A stretch of DNA of 64,000 bases from Hermodice carunculata (GCA_964020975.1 OZ026627.1:27984595-28048594); one strand, 5' to 3'; shown: positions 24,671 through 37,305, counted from the stretch's first letter. The notes: generated from the sequence alone by a model not told the origin. Numbers and translations are program-made.

Positions 24671-25950
24671 CCACTGATTAGCTTAGCTGACTTGTCAGTA
24701 AGCTGAGCTTATGTGGTGGTTAGGCATCCGCCGGTGTCCACAATTCACATTTTTGACTTCTCCAAAACCACCTGCCAGATTTACCTCAAACTTAGTGGGG
24801 ATATACCTTGGCTGGGTCTCTATCAAATTTGTTCAAATGGTCAAGCTCCAGTGATTTTTGGATATTTTATGAATTTTTCTGCTCTTTTTTTCTTTTGCCA
24901 AATCTTTAAGTCTTCTCCAAAACTGCTTGGGCAATTGCTTCAAAATTGCTTAGGGAAACTTCTGGGGACCCTTAGACATTTTTTTATTCAACAGGTGGCA
25001 CTGTGATTTTTCAAATATTTTTTATGTAAAATGTGTTTTCGTTATTTTTTACTTCTTTTCCAAAACCATCACTCAGATTATGCTGAAACTTGGTGGAAAT
25101 GTTCCTTGTAAAAGGGCCTTACAAAGTTGTTCACAATTTGGCGTTCTGATTTTTAATTAATTTTTCAATTTGGGTGCTTACAATTTTGACTTCTTCTCCA
25201 AAACCATAATCCAGATTCACTTCAAACTTGATGGTGATGTACCCTGGGTGAGTCTATGCTAAGTTTGTTCAAATGATCGTGCTCCAGTCATTTTTTTTGT
25301 TCATTTTTTTAGCCAAATCTTTAAAAATCTTCTTCTCCAAAGCCACTTGGCCAATTGATTCAAAATTGCATAGGAACGTTTGAGGGCATGCCAGTGGGAG
25401 TTACACAGTACATGGGTGACTTTGACCTCATTCTCAAGGTCACAGGGTCACTTGATGTATTTAACTCTTCAAATGATAGCTTGAGAACTGTTTCAGCCTG
25501 GACTTCATGTTTTACATTGTTATGATCCTCTTTGAGGGCCACACTCAGATAGTACATAAGTGACCTTGGCTTCTTTCCCAAGGTCACAAGACAACTGACA
25601 TGAAATTTACTGTTCACTTAGTAACTTAAGATCTGTTTTGAGCTAGGACCTTGATGTACATGTTAATGTTTCTCTATGAAGGTCATGCTTAGACAGCATG
25701 AGTGACGTTGACCTCATTTCTTAGCTAGGTCACAGTGCAACATACATGAACTTTACTCTTCAGTGCTTTAACTTTTTAACTTGAGAACCACTTGAACTGG
25801 AACCTTGATGTTGCACATTTTAGTGTTCTTCCATAAATGTCAGACTTTTTCAGTGCATGGGGGACTTGGATCCTATCCCAAGTTCACAGAGCTACAAGTG
25901 TGATGAATTTCTAGGTCAGCTGAGCATTGGCTGTTCACAAAGCCCTCTTG
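24671..25950 (+). mobile_element. long non-coding repeat family D, copy 1
   Basis: The 5' end shows a hairpin, TTAGCTTAGCTGAC / GTCAGTAAGCTGAGCT, followed by modules starting 'cacatttttgacttctccaaaacc' and 'gattcacttcaaacttgg'. The second half contains repeated TGACCT...CAAGGTCACA modules of about 150-180 bp. The 3' end carries GGCTGTTCACAAAGCCC and CTCTTGT before a T/G run. No reading frame spans it. Mobility is inferred from the repeated full-length copies. Confidence 0.7.
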
Positions 25951-26141
25951 TTTTTTTGGGGGGGGGGACATTGTAATGATCGCTGACCGCTAAAAGCTTG
26001 GTTTTGACTGACCACTGACCGATAACCACGTTTGGCAGGTGACCGGTCACCACAGGTCTTTTTAACATTGCAAAAGGTTCCATACATCGCAGGGGTGACC
26101 GGTAGCACCAGGTGACCAGCCACCTTGGTGGTAGGCCATTG

Positions 26142-26158
26142 CGCACACACACACACAC

Positions 26159-26190
<32 letters not shown>
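26142..26190. repeat. (CA)n microsatellite
   Basis: About 24 CA units with one CG interruption. The cysteine/valine-rich minus-strand ORFs across it (25916-26356, 25935-26222) are products of the tract. Confidence 0.95.
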
Positions 26191-26192
<2 letters not shown>

Positions 26193-26379
26193 TGAACCCT
26201 GATTTTCATGCTTCTCAGGCAAAACTCAAAATAGAATAAAATGAGTGGATGAATAAAACACTTTATGCTGGATGTATTTGAGAAAAAATATCCTTGAAGA
26301 TTTCCTAAAGATTCAGAATCACAGCAATGAAAGAGCTTTGACTCTTGAATTGCCACAGTTTAAAAACAAATGGAGGCCA

Positions 26380-26850
26380 GGCAAGATATCTTGCTGCACA
26401 GCAGGACCATATCACTGACATGTTTGCAAACACCAGGACCCTATCATTATCATGTTTGGAAACACCAGAACCCTATTGTTGTCATGAATGAAGATACCAG
26501 GCTCATGTCTGATGTTTGTAAACACCAGGACCCTATCATTATCATGTTCGTATACACTAGGACCCTATCGTTGTCATGTTGGTAAATCAATCCAGGACCC
26601 TATTGTTGTCGTGAATGTAGATGCCAGGAACATGTCTGATGTTTGTAAACACCAGGACCCTATCATTGTCATGTTGGTAAATCAATCCAGGATCTTGTCT
26701 GTCATGTTTGTAAACACCTGGACCCTATCTTTGTCATGTTGGTAAATTAATCTAGGACCCAATCTTTGTCATGTATGTAGAAGCCAGGATTGTGCCTCTG
26801 TCATATTTGTAAATACCAAGACCCTGTCATGTTTCATGTTTGTATCACTT
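26380..26850. repeat. minisatellite, unit about 32 bp
   Basis: About fourteen copies of a unit containing AACACCAGGACCCTATC and ATTATCATGTTTGT occur, with variants 'attgttgtcatgaatg' and 'gtcatgttggtaaatcaatc'. The array at 30285-30680 has a similar unit length and shares TCATTATCATG, so the two may be distantly related. Confidence 0.85.
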
Positions 26851-26941
26851 GCAGGTGTCACTGCATGTTCCATTGGTATGTTTTCCAAAGCCCTTTATTG
26901 TCAGCATCCTCTGTCCCAAGGCGTCTTGGTCAATTGATTTA

Positions 26942-27103
26942 TAGTAAAACCTCCCTATACCGAACACCCTTGGTACTGGAAAAAAGTGTTCGGTATAGTG
27001 AGGTGTTCAGTATAGGGAGGTTTGCTTACATTAAAGTATATATTTGAGACCCAGAAATGGTGTTCAGTATAGAGAGGTGTTCGGTAAGAGAGGTTTCACT
27101 GTA
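26942..27103. mobile_element. MITE with AGTAAAACCTCCCTATACCG ends
   Basis: The left end reads AGTAAAACCTCCCTATACCG and the right end is GTAAGAGAGGTTTCACTGTA, its approximate complement. 'gtgttcggtatag(t/g)gaggtgttc' repeats three times inside. A second copy lies at 31906-32092. Confidence 0.65.
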
Positions 27104-27213
27104 TATGCTGAATCACTCAGCCAGGAATCCAGAGGAGTTCAGCATCAGCAACATGATTCAGATATTCTGTGGCTGTGGACTGGGCAAAATACCGCATTGT
27201 GAGACATGATTAT

Positions 27214-27549
27214 CAGTGTTATCTCCAGCCTTTCAAGAAGGCAGGGCACCTTTCATCCATAAGGGCACTTAAAAGTGTACACTGACAATCAAAAAAGGGC
27301 ACCCAAAGTAACAGTCTGAAAAAACAGGCAATTTTTGGTTGTTGTTGTTTTTATGGAAATAGGTCTGAATTTGTAACATATACTCATGGTTAATAGATGG
27401 ATTGGGAAGTTATTTTCTCAGTAAGTCTAAATTGTATTGATTTTTCAGAACAAAAAGAAGGAAATTGTCCAAAGTAGGAGAAAAGGCAGGAAGCAAAACA
27501 AAAGGGCAGGGCAAAATCTCCCTTCTATTTTAAGTTGCAGACAACACTG
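27214..27549. mobile_element. hAT-like non-autonomous element
   Basis: It starts CAGTGTTATCTCCAGCC and ends GCAGACAACACTG; the CAGTGTT/AACACTG termini are typical of hAT transposons. Subterminal GGCAGGGCA motifs occur near both ends (27239 and 27507-27512). The flanks share ATTAT rather than a clean 8-bp duplication. The 336 bp encode nothing. Confidence 0.55.
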
Positions 27550-28545
27550 ATTATGAGGTACAAGACAGGATTTACAATATGAAAGAGAATTTTTTTAATT
27601 ATTGGTCCAGACAAGGTTCATTAGCCTGTCAGTGATTGAGAGACAGAAATTCAGCCAAATATCAGACATACTGTTAACAAAGTGAGGAATTGGATATAAT
27701 ATGCAGGGACTGCTGGTGCCATTAGCCAATTAGCCAAAAGCTTTTGTTCATTTGGCTAAAGAAATGTGCGAATTGCCTATTTATTTTAACACGAATTCTA
27801 TAAAATGTCAAATTCTGCAGTGATTACAAGGGATAAATTGCATTTTCAAATTTGATAAGCCAATTCCCATTTAACCAGTGCAAAATGACTTGTTATGTGC
27901 CAAAATGAATTAGAGAATTGGCTAGCCATTCTTGATTTTGACTAGCAATTTCATGATTTTGATTAGCAAATGGCTCTGGGAATCCACTGATTTTGTTTCT
28001 GGGATTACTGTTTTATTTCCTGATTTGGCAACAAATTGTGAAGGCCCGGATCTGTGTCAGCATGTGGTGTGGGGGGTAATTATCAATGTGTATCCCTTTA
28101 CGGAGATTACAAAGGGCCGAGTTTTGCTGGTCACGGTGGTAGTTTGTGCGCCCCTGGTAGTTCTGAGCAGCGTATCATACCGAATGCACCAAGAATGGGC
28201 CAGATGGGATAGACTTGGAATTCTTAATTTTGGACAACATAGAACGTATTGAATTGGCCACCATTAATTGAACATTATTTTGATCAGGCAGAGCTTCCCG
28301 AGACCCTGCTTTGGGAAATCATAAGTGACAAGAAATTGACCATATCTTGAATCAGTGTGAAAGGAAATTAATCGACATATTGCATTGGTCAATAAAGATG
28401 ATAGGAAATAGCTTCAGAGAGTAATCGAGTCCAGTGAAACGACAGGAAATTAATTATGCATCATGGCAGTCAAGCATACATTCAGGGGAATTCATGAGTG
28501 GTATTAGTCATAAAAAAGCAATTATCTACATGTGAATTATTGCTA
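27550..28545. other. gene-free stretch
   Basis: A 'ggctagc' / 'tagccaatt' set of words recurs near 27720-27970 without a fixed period. The ORF at 27932-28252 (106 codons) has no recognisable domain. I see no transposon ends. Confidence 0.3.
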
Positions 28546-28796
28546 TTAACTCATTCCATATGATGGTCACAGGCCTTGGTCAGTGGTTCTGGCACTGCCT
28601 AGCAAGTCATGCTGCAGGTGCCCTTGAGGCACCTGCAGCATGACTTGCCAGGCAGTGCCAGAACCACTGACTCAAGACTATAGGCATGTTGGTACTTGAA
28701 TGAAAGCTCGTTTCATGATGAATTTAAATATGCAATTGTCGTATTAAACCTAGGTAAATATACGGAAAAATCAGGGACTGGTATGGAATGAGTTAA
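28546..28796. mobile_element. TTAA hairpin MITE family A, copy 2
   Basis: TTAACTCATTCCATA and GGTATGGAATGAGTTAA are inverted ends with TTAA on both borders. Inside, 28579-28622 and 28628-28671 form a 44-bp stem with a 5-nt loop and one mismatch, an A opposite a C. This is the best preserved hairpin in the window. Confidence 0.9.
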
Positions 28797-30284
28797 AGAC
28801 AGTGCATTAGTAGTGATCAGGGCAACAGAAAGGTTACTGAGCCATTGACATTTTGATATTAAAGATAAATTACTGGTACATCTCTACATTATGCCTGTCA
28901 TTCCAACTTCTTCAGCAGCCTCTTGCTTCTGTGGCTTTGTGCCTTGTCAGATTTGCAACTTCAGAATGTTATGTTACATTTTGTTCCACATAAAGTGGCT
29001 CTCAGGAGGCAAATATGAGATGGTTTACATGTGTTTATCACCGTGACCAATCTGCAAGAAGCACATGTCCGATTTTCACTGAAATTGTAATGTTCTGCTT
29101 GACCTGGTCAATTAACAGCCAAACCAACACTTCATGAAGTGTGATGTTTCAAAAGTTAACAGCTCGTCTTTCATGTTAATTGTATCAACACTGATTTTAC
29201 CTCGCAGTGTCCTGTTCCTTTTAATTGGAGTGCTGACCAGAATTCATTCCGCTGCACTGGCTGGTAATTTAACACCAGCTCCTGTCACTAATTTTTATCA
29301 CATCCTCACAGGTGGCAGGCTTTGAAATCGTAAACTTAACTGCATGCAGCTATCTCACAGACCCAACTGTGGTACATGTATTCTACAGTGTGCACCATGA
29401 GCAAATTAGCAACCTGTATGTATATGCCTAGGTGTAAATAAAACATGCTACTGACCATTAGTGTAGTCCGGATGAGTCACATCAGTGACGAAACCTCTCA
29501 ATATTTGCTTTATGCTTTGGCAAATCTTTCTTTTTAGGTTTACGATGTACAATCTTGTCCAGTTTTATTTGCTATTTTTCATTTACTTTGACAAATACTG
29601 TTAGTCCTAATCAGTAAAAACGTCAGAAGCAATGCCGTTTTGTCCACAGTGTAGCTATAGGTGATGCAGAAAGTCCTGGCACCAGGATTGTTACAGGTAG
29701 TCATCAGCCATAGTATGACTTGGCCGTCTGAAGGTAGAGAGCAATGAAAATTTTTTCGTTCACAGATAGAGGACAGGACGGTAAAAGGTTCCATATGATG
29801 CAAAATCTTTTTTTGTCAAGACTAGGACAGAAAAGGTTTTGCATTAACAGTGATGGCATGTACATAATCCAAACACTATTTGGGGTTCAACTGTTACTTA
29901 GGATGTGAATAATGGGAGAAACTAATGAAAGGCAGTCTCAACCTTCATGCATAAAAAATAATTAAATTTTGAAAAATAATGAGAAGAATAACAACAATTT
30001 GAAAGGGGAAAAGAGTTGGCAAAAATAAAAAAAATATTATAGCACTAACATACTGTGGAAACAGGAAAAAAATAAAACAGAATTTTAAAACTCATCCACT
30101 GAAAGGAGGAAAAATCAGTGACTGGATCGTCTTCAAGCCTCTGTGAGGTTAACATGGTAAGTAGAAGTTGATAGTTTCAGGCAGTGGAAGTGGTTTGGGT
30201 GTCGTGTCATGTTGTGGCAGGTAGGTTTTCCATTGTGCAGGTGAGTATGTGCAGGCTCTGGGGCCCCAGAGCCAGTATTATATA
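28797..30284. other. gene-free stretch
   Basis: Unique-looking AT-rich DNA, with A-rich sequence at 29950-30080. ORFs at 29134-29325 and 29579-29803 (minus) show no domain. I see no repeat. Confidence 0.3.
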
Positions 30285-30680
30285 ACACGAGTGCCCAGTC
30301 ATTATCATGATTGTGGACACTAGTACCCTGTCATTATCATGATTGTGGACACTAGTGCCCAGTCATTATCATGATTGTGGACACTAGTAACAGCACTGTC
30401 CAGAGTGGATTGTAACATGAGTGCATAGTTATTGCTATGATTGTGGACAGCAATGACATCGATCTCCAGTATGAGGTATAACACGACTGCCCAGTCATTT
30501 CCATGAGTTTTGACACCAGTAACACCAGTTGCCATCCCAGTTATGTCTGTGTCAAACTGGGCTACATTGACAGTAGTAATCTTGATGCCCAATGATTAGA
30601 TGACTATGGACAAAAGTGACATTGATGTCCACCAGTAATGACGGACAGTGACCAGCAGTAACACCAGTGTTTATTTGAAA
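30285..30680. repeat. minisatellite, unit about 32 bp, decaying downstream
   Basis: GCCCAGTCATTATCATGATT followed by GTGGACACTAGT is repeated nearly exactly three times and then drifts for about 250 bp. The minus ORF at 30320-30592 is a product of it. Confidence 0.8.
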
Positions 30681-31905
30681 TATTGATCGCATAAGATTAA
30701 AATCTTGATGTTATATACATGTATTTGTGTTTGGAAGAGAACTATTACATATGTACTGTCAAGCATGCTTTGTATGTTTAAAATGGTGGGATAGCTGAAA
30801 TATTTGTACAGACATTTACGAGGAAGCTGCTTTGATCGAACTCTGTAAGTCGTTACACTCGCAAACCAAATCCACAGTTCATGATGCTCTCACCTTGTCC
30901 CAGCTTGCAAGCCTGTCCCTTCATCTGTGCAATATTTCTGACAATGTTAGAAGATTATCGTGGGAGTGAGGAAACACAGTGGTATGTCGTGACATTTCTT
31001 TGCTGGGTCATAAGCAGTGTTGTGAGGACTGTGTACACGATGCATGTGCACAAAATTCCCTGCAGCATCATGGCACTGGCGGTGTCTGAAGAAATATCAC
31101 AATGGTAAAACTAGCATTTCATCCTTTGTCAAACGCAAGCTGGTATAAGCTGTTATCTGCAACTCCTGTGCAGTAAAAAATCTCATTCTGGGGACATGCC
31201 GGTATAGGGCATAGTCACTTAATGATGCAAGTCTGAAAGGACTTCAAGACAACTTCCTTTGCTATTTGACTCTTTCTGTATTTGACTCATTTTGCGGAAA
31301 CAGGTGGTGTCATTACCGCAAGGTTTCACTGAAAGTGAAAGTAGTACAGCACATGTTTGTGGTATGAATGGACTAAGACGAGAACAGTTGGGCCATTAGG
31401 GGGAGCCACTAGTCAACAGTGATCACCTGACGCCTGCCATATCAGTTCTGATTGTTTAGGAGCTGTAAGGAGAAGTTGCAAGATGATTTCTCTTGCACAG
31501 TGGCACCCTCTGCTGGTGCAAGTGTTTGAGGCTTTTTTTCATTATCAGTACACTCTACCATGTTAATTTTTCATTGCCAATTTCCCCTTTTAAAATGAAA
31601 GAAATATGTTTTGTCTCATTGACAGGTATGTATGGATATTTTTTTTCAACTGTTGGGGTGAAACTGGCCATAAAATCTCAGTAAATCCTGAAAATAAGTG
31701 GCTCTGTGCCAAGTGTACAATTTCCTAGATACAAAATCCGGACACATAGGACCCATCAGTGGCCATCCCCATTTCAAATCTCTCAGTACAGTCTAAGCCA
31801 CTGTACATACATCCTCTCCATACTGGTGCACTCTCAGGGACAATGTGCTGGGAAAACTACCAGCCTTGTAAGCCTCAGGTTTGCTGATGCATCATTTTAT
31901 GATGA
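30681..31905. other. gene-free stretch
   Basis: No supported exon. Short ORFs at 30881-31108, 31493-31684 and 31706-31966 lack domains and conserved splice context. If the ADAR gene extends upstream, this would be intron. Confidence 0.3.
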
Positions 31906-32092
31906 TACAATGAAAGCTCCCTGTACCAAACACCTTTGGGGCGGGGAAAAAAAGTGTTCAGTATAGTGAGGTGTTCGGTATAGGGTGGTTTGCTTACATT
32001 GGAAGTATTTTTTTGGGAACCGAGAAATAGTGTTCAGTATAGAGAGGTGTTAGGTTCATGGAGATGTTCGGTTAGAGGGGTCTTACTGTACA
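31906..32092. mobile_element. MITE, second copy of the 26942 family
   Basis: AATGAAAGCTCCCTGTACCA and AGAGGGGTCTTACTGTA are the inverted ends; the interior repeats GTGTTCAGTATAGTGAGG and GTTTGCTTACATT as in the copy at 26942. Confidence 0.6.
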
Positions 32093-32095
32093 TAG

Positions 32096-32502
<407 letters not shown>

Positions 32503-32870
32503 CAATCAATCCAAATTTTGCAGTAACTGATCAAACAAAATGCATTTACATACAAAACATAATGTATGTGATATAAAGAGATGTTTGCCGTAGATTTTTT
32601 TCTGAGCTGTGACTGAAATTTCTTACAATAAGTCTACTTTAAGCGATAATGACACATGAAGCCAATATTGACGTGTAACGTCGCTGCCATCCACGCCCCA
32701 TGTTGGAGTTTCAGTTTCTCTTTCAGCCTAATTGCTCAGTGCTTGACTAATCTTTGGTATGGGTTTGTGGCTATTTCATATTACTGTGGGTCACCACCAA
32801 GTGGCGCCAGTGATATGACAATAGTAGGCCATGAGTCAGTGGGTCAAAGGTCGTCTGTGTATATTTTCAG

Positions 32871-33554
32871 GTCACCAGCCAGTCCCAGCCAGCGATGGCT
32901 CTCTTCATCTTCCCCAAAACTTAGCCGACCACGTGGCCAAGCTAGTCCTCACCAAGTTTGGAGAACTGACCAATAACTTTTCCTCACAGTACGCACGGCG
33001 TAAAGTACTGGCAGGCATCGTCATGACAACGGGTACAAGCGTGGATGACGCCCAAGTTATTTGTGTTGCCACAGGAACTAAGTGCATTAATGGCGAGTAT
33101 ATGAGTGATCAGGGGCTGGCATTAAATGACTGTCATGCTGAGGTCATTGCCCGCCGATGTCTGAGGTCCTACATGTACGATCAGTTGGAGCTACACAAGC
33201 ATCCAGACAGGGCAGAGGAGTCCATTTTTGAACTCCGTCCCGAGGACGAAGGGTCAGGGTTCAAACTGAAAGACAATATACAGTTCCACTTGTACATCAG
33301 CACGTCACCGTGTGGGGATGCACGTATATTCTCTCCACATGAAACAGCACAGGATGAAGTGGGCTCCAGTGACAGGCACCCGAACCGCAAGGCACGCGGT
33401 CAGCTGAGGACGAAGATAGAATCAGGGGAGGGAACCATTCCAGTACGGTCGAGCTCAGTCATTCAGACGTGGGACGGAGTGCTTCAGGGAGAGAGACTAC
33501 TGACTATGAGTTGTAGCGACAAAGTGGCACGATGGAACGTGCTTGGCATTCAAG
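32871..33554 (+). CDS. ADARB1: ADAR2-type adenosine deaminase, penultimate exon (catalytic core)
   Basis: This exon codes 228 residues of a double-stranded-RNA-specific adenosine deaminase, which converts adenosine to inosine in RNA in the nucleus. Numbering from the exon start, His89 and Glu91 lie in NDCHAEVIARR, Cys148 in STSPCGDARIF and Cys215 in MSCSDKVARW; these are the zinc ligands and the proton-shuttling Glu of the family. NFSSQYARRKVLAGIVMTTG, KARGQLRTKIESGEGTIPV and QTWDGVLQGERLL are ADAR2-type blocks. The 5' border is the acceptor ATATTTTCAG ending at 32870, so the upstream in-frame ATG at 32831 is intronic. The 3' border is a GT donor at 33555; both borders are phase 1. The closest family resemblance is to ADARB1/ADAR2 rather than ADAR1. 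The dsRNA-binding exons expected upstream were not found in this window. Confidence 0.95.
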
Positions 33555-34735
33555 GTTGGTACTGGCAAATACCACATTCATTGTACAAGCAGCCAATTTG
33601 TTCTCGTTGGTCCACACTTTAACAGGACAGCAGTGTTGAAGTGTTTGAACTCATCATCATATTCGAAAGAAGAGCAATACAAAGCATGCAGATTAATTTC
33701 CCACCACAAAGCATGGGGTTCATGGCCATCAATCACGGAGGACACACGGGCATATCACTGTCACAGACTGGGCTAGCTACCCCTTTCTCACAAAATTAGT
33801 GTCTTTTAAAGAAATTTAAGTTTACAAATACCAAAGTTATATTCATTTAGTGCTTCCTAAGTTGGTTACAAAAATAAGTTTCCATCTGCTTATAATAAGT
33901 ATTCTTTATTTCCAAAATTTAAGTAATACCCTATTTGCCCTCACAGGCAGCAGCCCGTATCTCGCAAGTGAGGCTATGGTTACTAAGACAACTGAGTGTG
34001 CAGTTGTGACGGGAAATTAATATGTGTGTCTTATATTAGAGCCAAATGTCCTGTATTCTATTGCTAAGCTAATTGCAGTGTGGCTAAAATGTTAAAAGTG
34101 AAAACCCAAGCAGATTCAAAATTCTTTGAATCAAATCCTCCCGTGGAAACCAATTTTTTCATCCACTAAGAATCCGCAGCTACGCTATCACAATACACGT
34201 GCATACGTAGCAACGGATCTGTTACCCGACGGTATAAATATAGGCCTTTCACAGTGTTCCCAACAGTTCCTGATGAGTTGCAGATCGCAACGAAACTAGT
34301 CGAAAGTTTTTCCTATAACATCATTAGCCACAGCGGCCACTTGCCCTGTCTTAGCCATAAAATGTTAAAGGGTTAGCGAAAGTGGCATTCAGTGTTTGCA
34401 AAATACACTCAACTTTATAACGTAGCTACATTGTGACCAATAACATAGCTACATTGTGACCAAGTACTCAGTGATCATGTCCAATAGTTGTACAATTTTG
34501 CAACAGTATACGCAGGCCTGAGCTGGTTTCTGTTTTTGGCATTGAGTGGATTGTAGCTTTGACCCTTTCCAGGTGAGATTAAGTGTGGGGTAGTAGCTTT
34601 GCTTGTCCCCCAACCCACACCAAGGAAAGCTGTTGACCTGGAGCATACTACTGTGATAGGTGTTAGCAACGATTAAAGGCGAAAAAAAACAAAGCATAAA
34701 TAGCATCTGTTTACATGAAATTTGAAGTAAAGATA

Positions 34736-34975
34736 TTAACCCTTTCCCCCTTAAACTGGCCAAAACTGGCTGGTGGTCAAATGCCGTCTGCTTCAACGTC
34801 TTCAACTAATTTCAACAGTATTGAAAAACAGTTTGACTGAGAATTGCAGATGAGATGTATCAAGATCACGTGCCCCAGGTCAACAGCTTTGCTTGGCATG
34901 GGTTGGGCACTTAGTGCTCAACCCATGCCAAGGAAAACTGTTGACTCAGTCTCAATACAAGGGGGAAAGGGTTAA
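34736..34975. mobile_element. TTAA MITE family B, best complete copy
   Basis: TTAACCCTTTCCCCCTT and AAGGGGGAAAGGGTTAA are perfect 17-bp inverted ends (TTAA included), at 240 bp total. The internal palindrome 34879-34945 has arms of about 30 nt beginning GTCAACAGCTTTGCTTGGCA. The TTAA border followed by CCC suggests a non-autonomous piggyBac-type element; no transposase is present in the window. It lies inside the ADAR intron in sense orientation with the hairpin near its 3' end. Confidence 0.9.
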
Positions 34976-34989
34976 ACTAGATGAGGACT

Positions 34990-36060
34990 TACACCAGGGC
35001 TCCTTTGGGATATTTTGATTGGGAAGAGGTTAAAGTGACCTGTGACCTTTGAGTGGCTGAATTTAGATCATTCAGGTGACCCTGGAACCTGCATGTAAGG
35101 GGAGGCTTGAGAAGTTACAGCGTGGCCTGAATGGTTTAGATTCTGACCCGCAAACCACTTAAGAGCTTAATTTATAATGATAGCATAATACTACTGTTAT
35201 AATTATCCCCCCTTTGAAGAAAGCGAGGCATATAGCTTTACTCATGTCAGTCAGTCGGTAGAGAGACTGTGGTTTCTGCACCATGACTCAAGAAATTTTT
35301 GAGGTAGGACTTTACATACTTCTATATAAGGGCTAGGTGAAGTTTGAAGGCGGTTGAGCTTGACCCATTTCCAAGGTCATGGAGGTGCTACAGTAAGTTT
35401 TGGTTTCTGCATGACAACTACCAAAGTTTTTATGATAGTACCTGTATATTGCAGAGAATTATAGTCCTTGTCCAGAGCTATGTCAAGTTCAGAGATGGGT
35501 GACCTTGACTTAAATTCAAAGGTCAGAAGGGCACTTTAGTGAACTTGGTTTCTGCAGTGTAACTCAGAATTTAAGTTATGACTTCAATATTGCACATGGT
35601 AATAGTCCTCAATTAGGGTTTGGTCACCTCAGAAGATGGATGAACTTGACAAATTCCCAAGGTCACCACCTACAGGTGTAGAGTCTTATTAGTGAACTTG
35701 GTTTCTGCACAATAACTAAAGGAAGTACAAACAGGTGACCTTGAGCCAATTCCCAAGGTCATAGAGCCACATTACTGAATTCGGTTTCTGCTTAATAACT
35801 GCAGAATTTTTTGGATCCAGAGCCTTTATTTTGTAGATGTTTATAGTCTTCTATTAGGGCTAGATCAGCTTAAAAAAGGGGTGACTTTGACCTAATTCCC
35901 AAGGTCACAAGGCCACTTTAGTGAATTTGGTTGCGGCCACTTCCTAAGGTCATGAGTGCCCCATTTAGTACTATCAACAGGGTAATGAGGGCGAACATAA
36001 TAAAGGGGGGGGGAGGGAGGATCTATATTTTACAAACATGACTTGGTTTTTTTTATTAGC
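34990..36060 (+). repeat. array of family-D modules with TGACCTTGA / CAAGGTCA pairs
   Basis: Units of roughly 120-170 bp repeat the order: 'ggtgaccttgac', a spacer of about 10 bp, 'ccaaggtcac', 'cacttta gtgaacttgg', 'tttctgca', 'ataact'. At least five modules can be read between 35330 and 35950. The array matches the second half of the long repeat at 24671-25950 in style, though not in exact sequence. Confidence 0.65.
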
Positions 36061-37305
36061 TCTGCTGACTAAAGAGCCACAAAGACACCCCCCCCCAAAA
36101 AAAAAAAAGAAACAAAAAAATGTCAGGTTTAGACACACAAAATAGAGTTTGCACCAGTGGATTTAAGAAATAATTGCCAAATGACCTGATTCCTGGAGGC
36201 ACATTGGATTCTGCTGTTTTTCAGAAGAGCTCGCTTTGTAAAGAGGACAGGTAATAACAGTGTGTCAAACGACAATCAGAAACAGTCGTTGGATCTGCCA
36301 AGGAAGTTGGGAATAAAGACAGCAAACACTTATGTTGAGAGCCCAATGAATTTTGCTGGGATAATTTTTGCTCGAAATAAGAATTGATCATAAGCCACGC
36401 TTTCCATGATTTTGCATCTTTCATAGTGTACTAAACTAGAAGAGGATCACTTTTAAGCACTGTTCTTGAAGGAGAGGGGGCGCTTAAAAAGATTATTCAG
36501 CATATTCTCATGCAAATGAAAATGTTGAACCATTTTATAGTGAGATGTTTCAAATAGACCTATGTAGGACACCAGAGGACAGCACTCGACAGTGCAATTT
36601 GCTCATGTGGCCATTGCCATTTCCACAACATATGTCATTGAAGCTTTTATTGTGTTTGAGAATTTATGCAATGGAACAGCCCAAGCTCAACCAACTTGCG
36701 TAATTGATTCTTCCATTGAAATGCTTGGCAAGAGTTGCTCCTGTTTTCCAGCATAATCCATTCTGAGTCAGTAGATGCTTTGGCTGAGCCCAGCAACAGA
36801 ATTGGTCAACACAAAAAAAGGAAAGACTCTGCAAGTTATATATGCCACCAGATGGCACCATGCAATTAGCTTCATTTTCTCTTATAAAGTTGTAAAACTG
36901 ACAGAAGCCAGAGGCACAACAGCCACTAGATGGCAACACCAACAAGAAGGTTCTGAACATCCCATATGTGCAATGTCTTTGATGCTTTGATGTATCAGAG
37001 TTGACTTCACCTGTGTGCTGGAGAAAAACAAAGGTCTGGGCATTGTTGGTCAGTTGTTGGCTTAATGCACTTGATAACCCCATACATTGCCAAGAGGCTG
37101 CAGACAGTCATCACTGACAACAGCTTTTTTTGACACTGGGCCCAAACTGTGCACTAGAAGGAAAACTGTTGACCTGGGCCGTTATTTTTTTCTCTGGAAA
37201 TACAGGCATGCTGGTGGGACTTCAATAAAAGAAATTTTTACAGCGTATCCTAATCTAAAATCTTGATCATAATTCAGATGGAACACAAGTCTTGTGATCA
37301 GCAAT

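Noticed and set aside
25916-26356. Minus-strand ORF with a Cys-Val run
   Set aside because: It crosses a CA microsatellite and long-repeat DNA, and has no domain outside the run.
32831-32870. ATG at 32831 as start of the ADAR protein
   Set aside because: The segment precedes a good TTTTCAG acceptor and does not match the family; similarity starts after it.
36664-37083. 139-codon minus-strand ORF in the ADAR intron
   Set aside because: No domain, and low-complexity Cys/Phe-rich peptide typical of chance frames.
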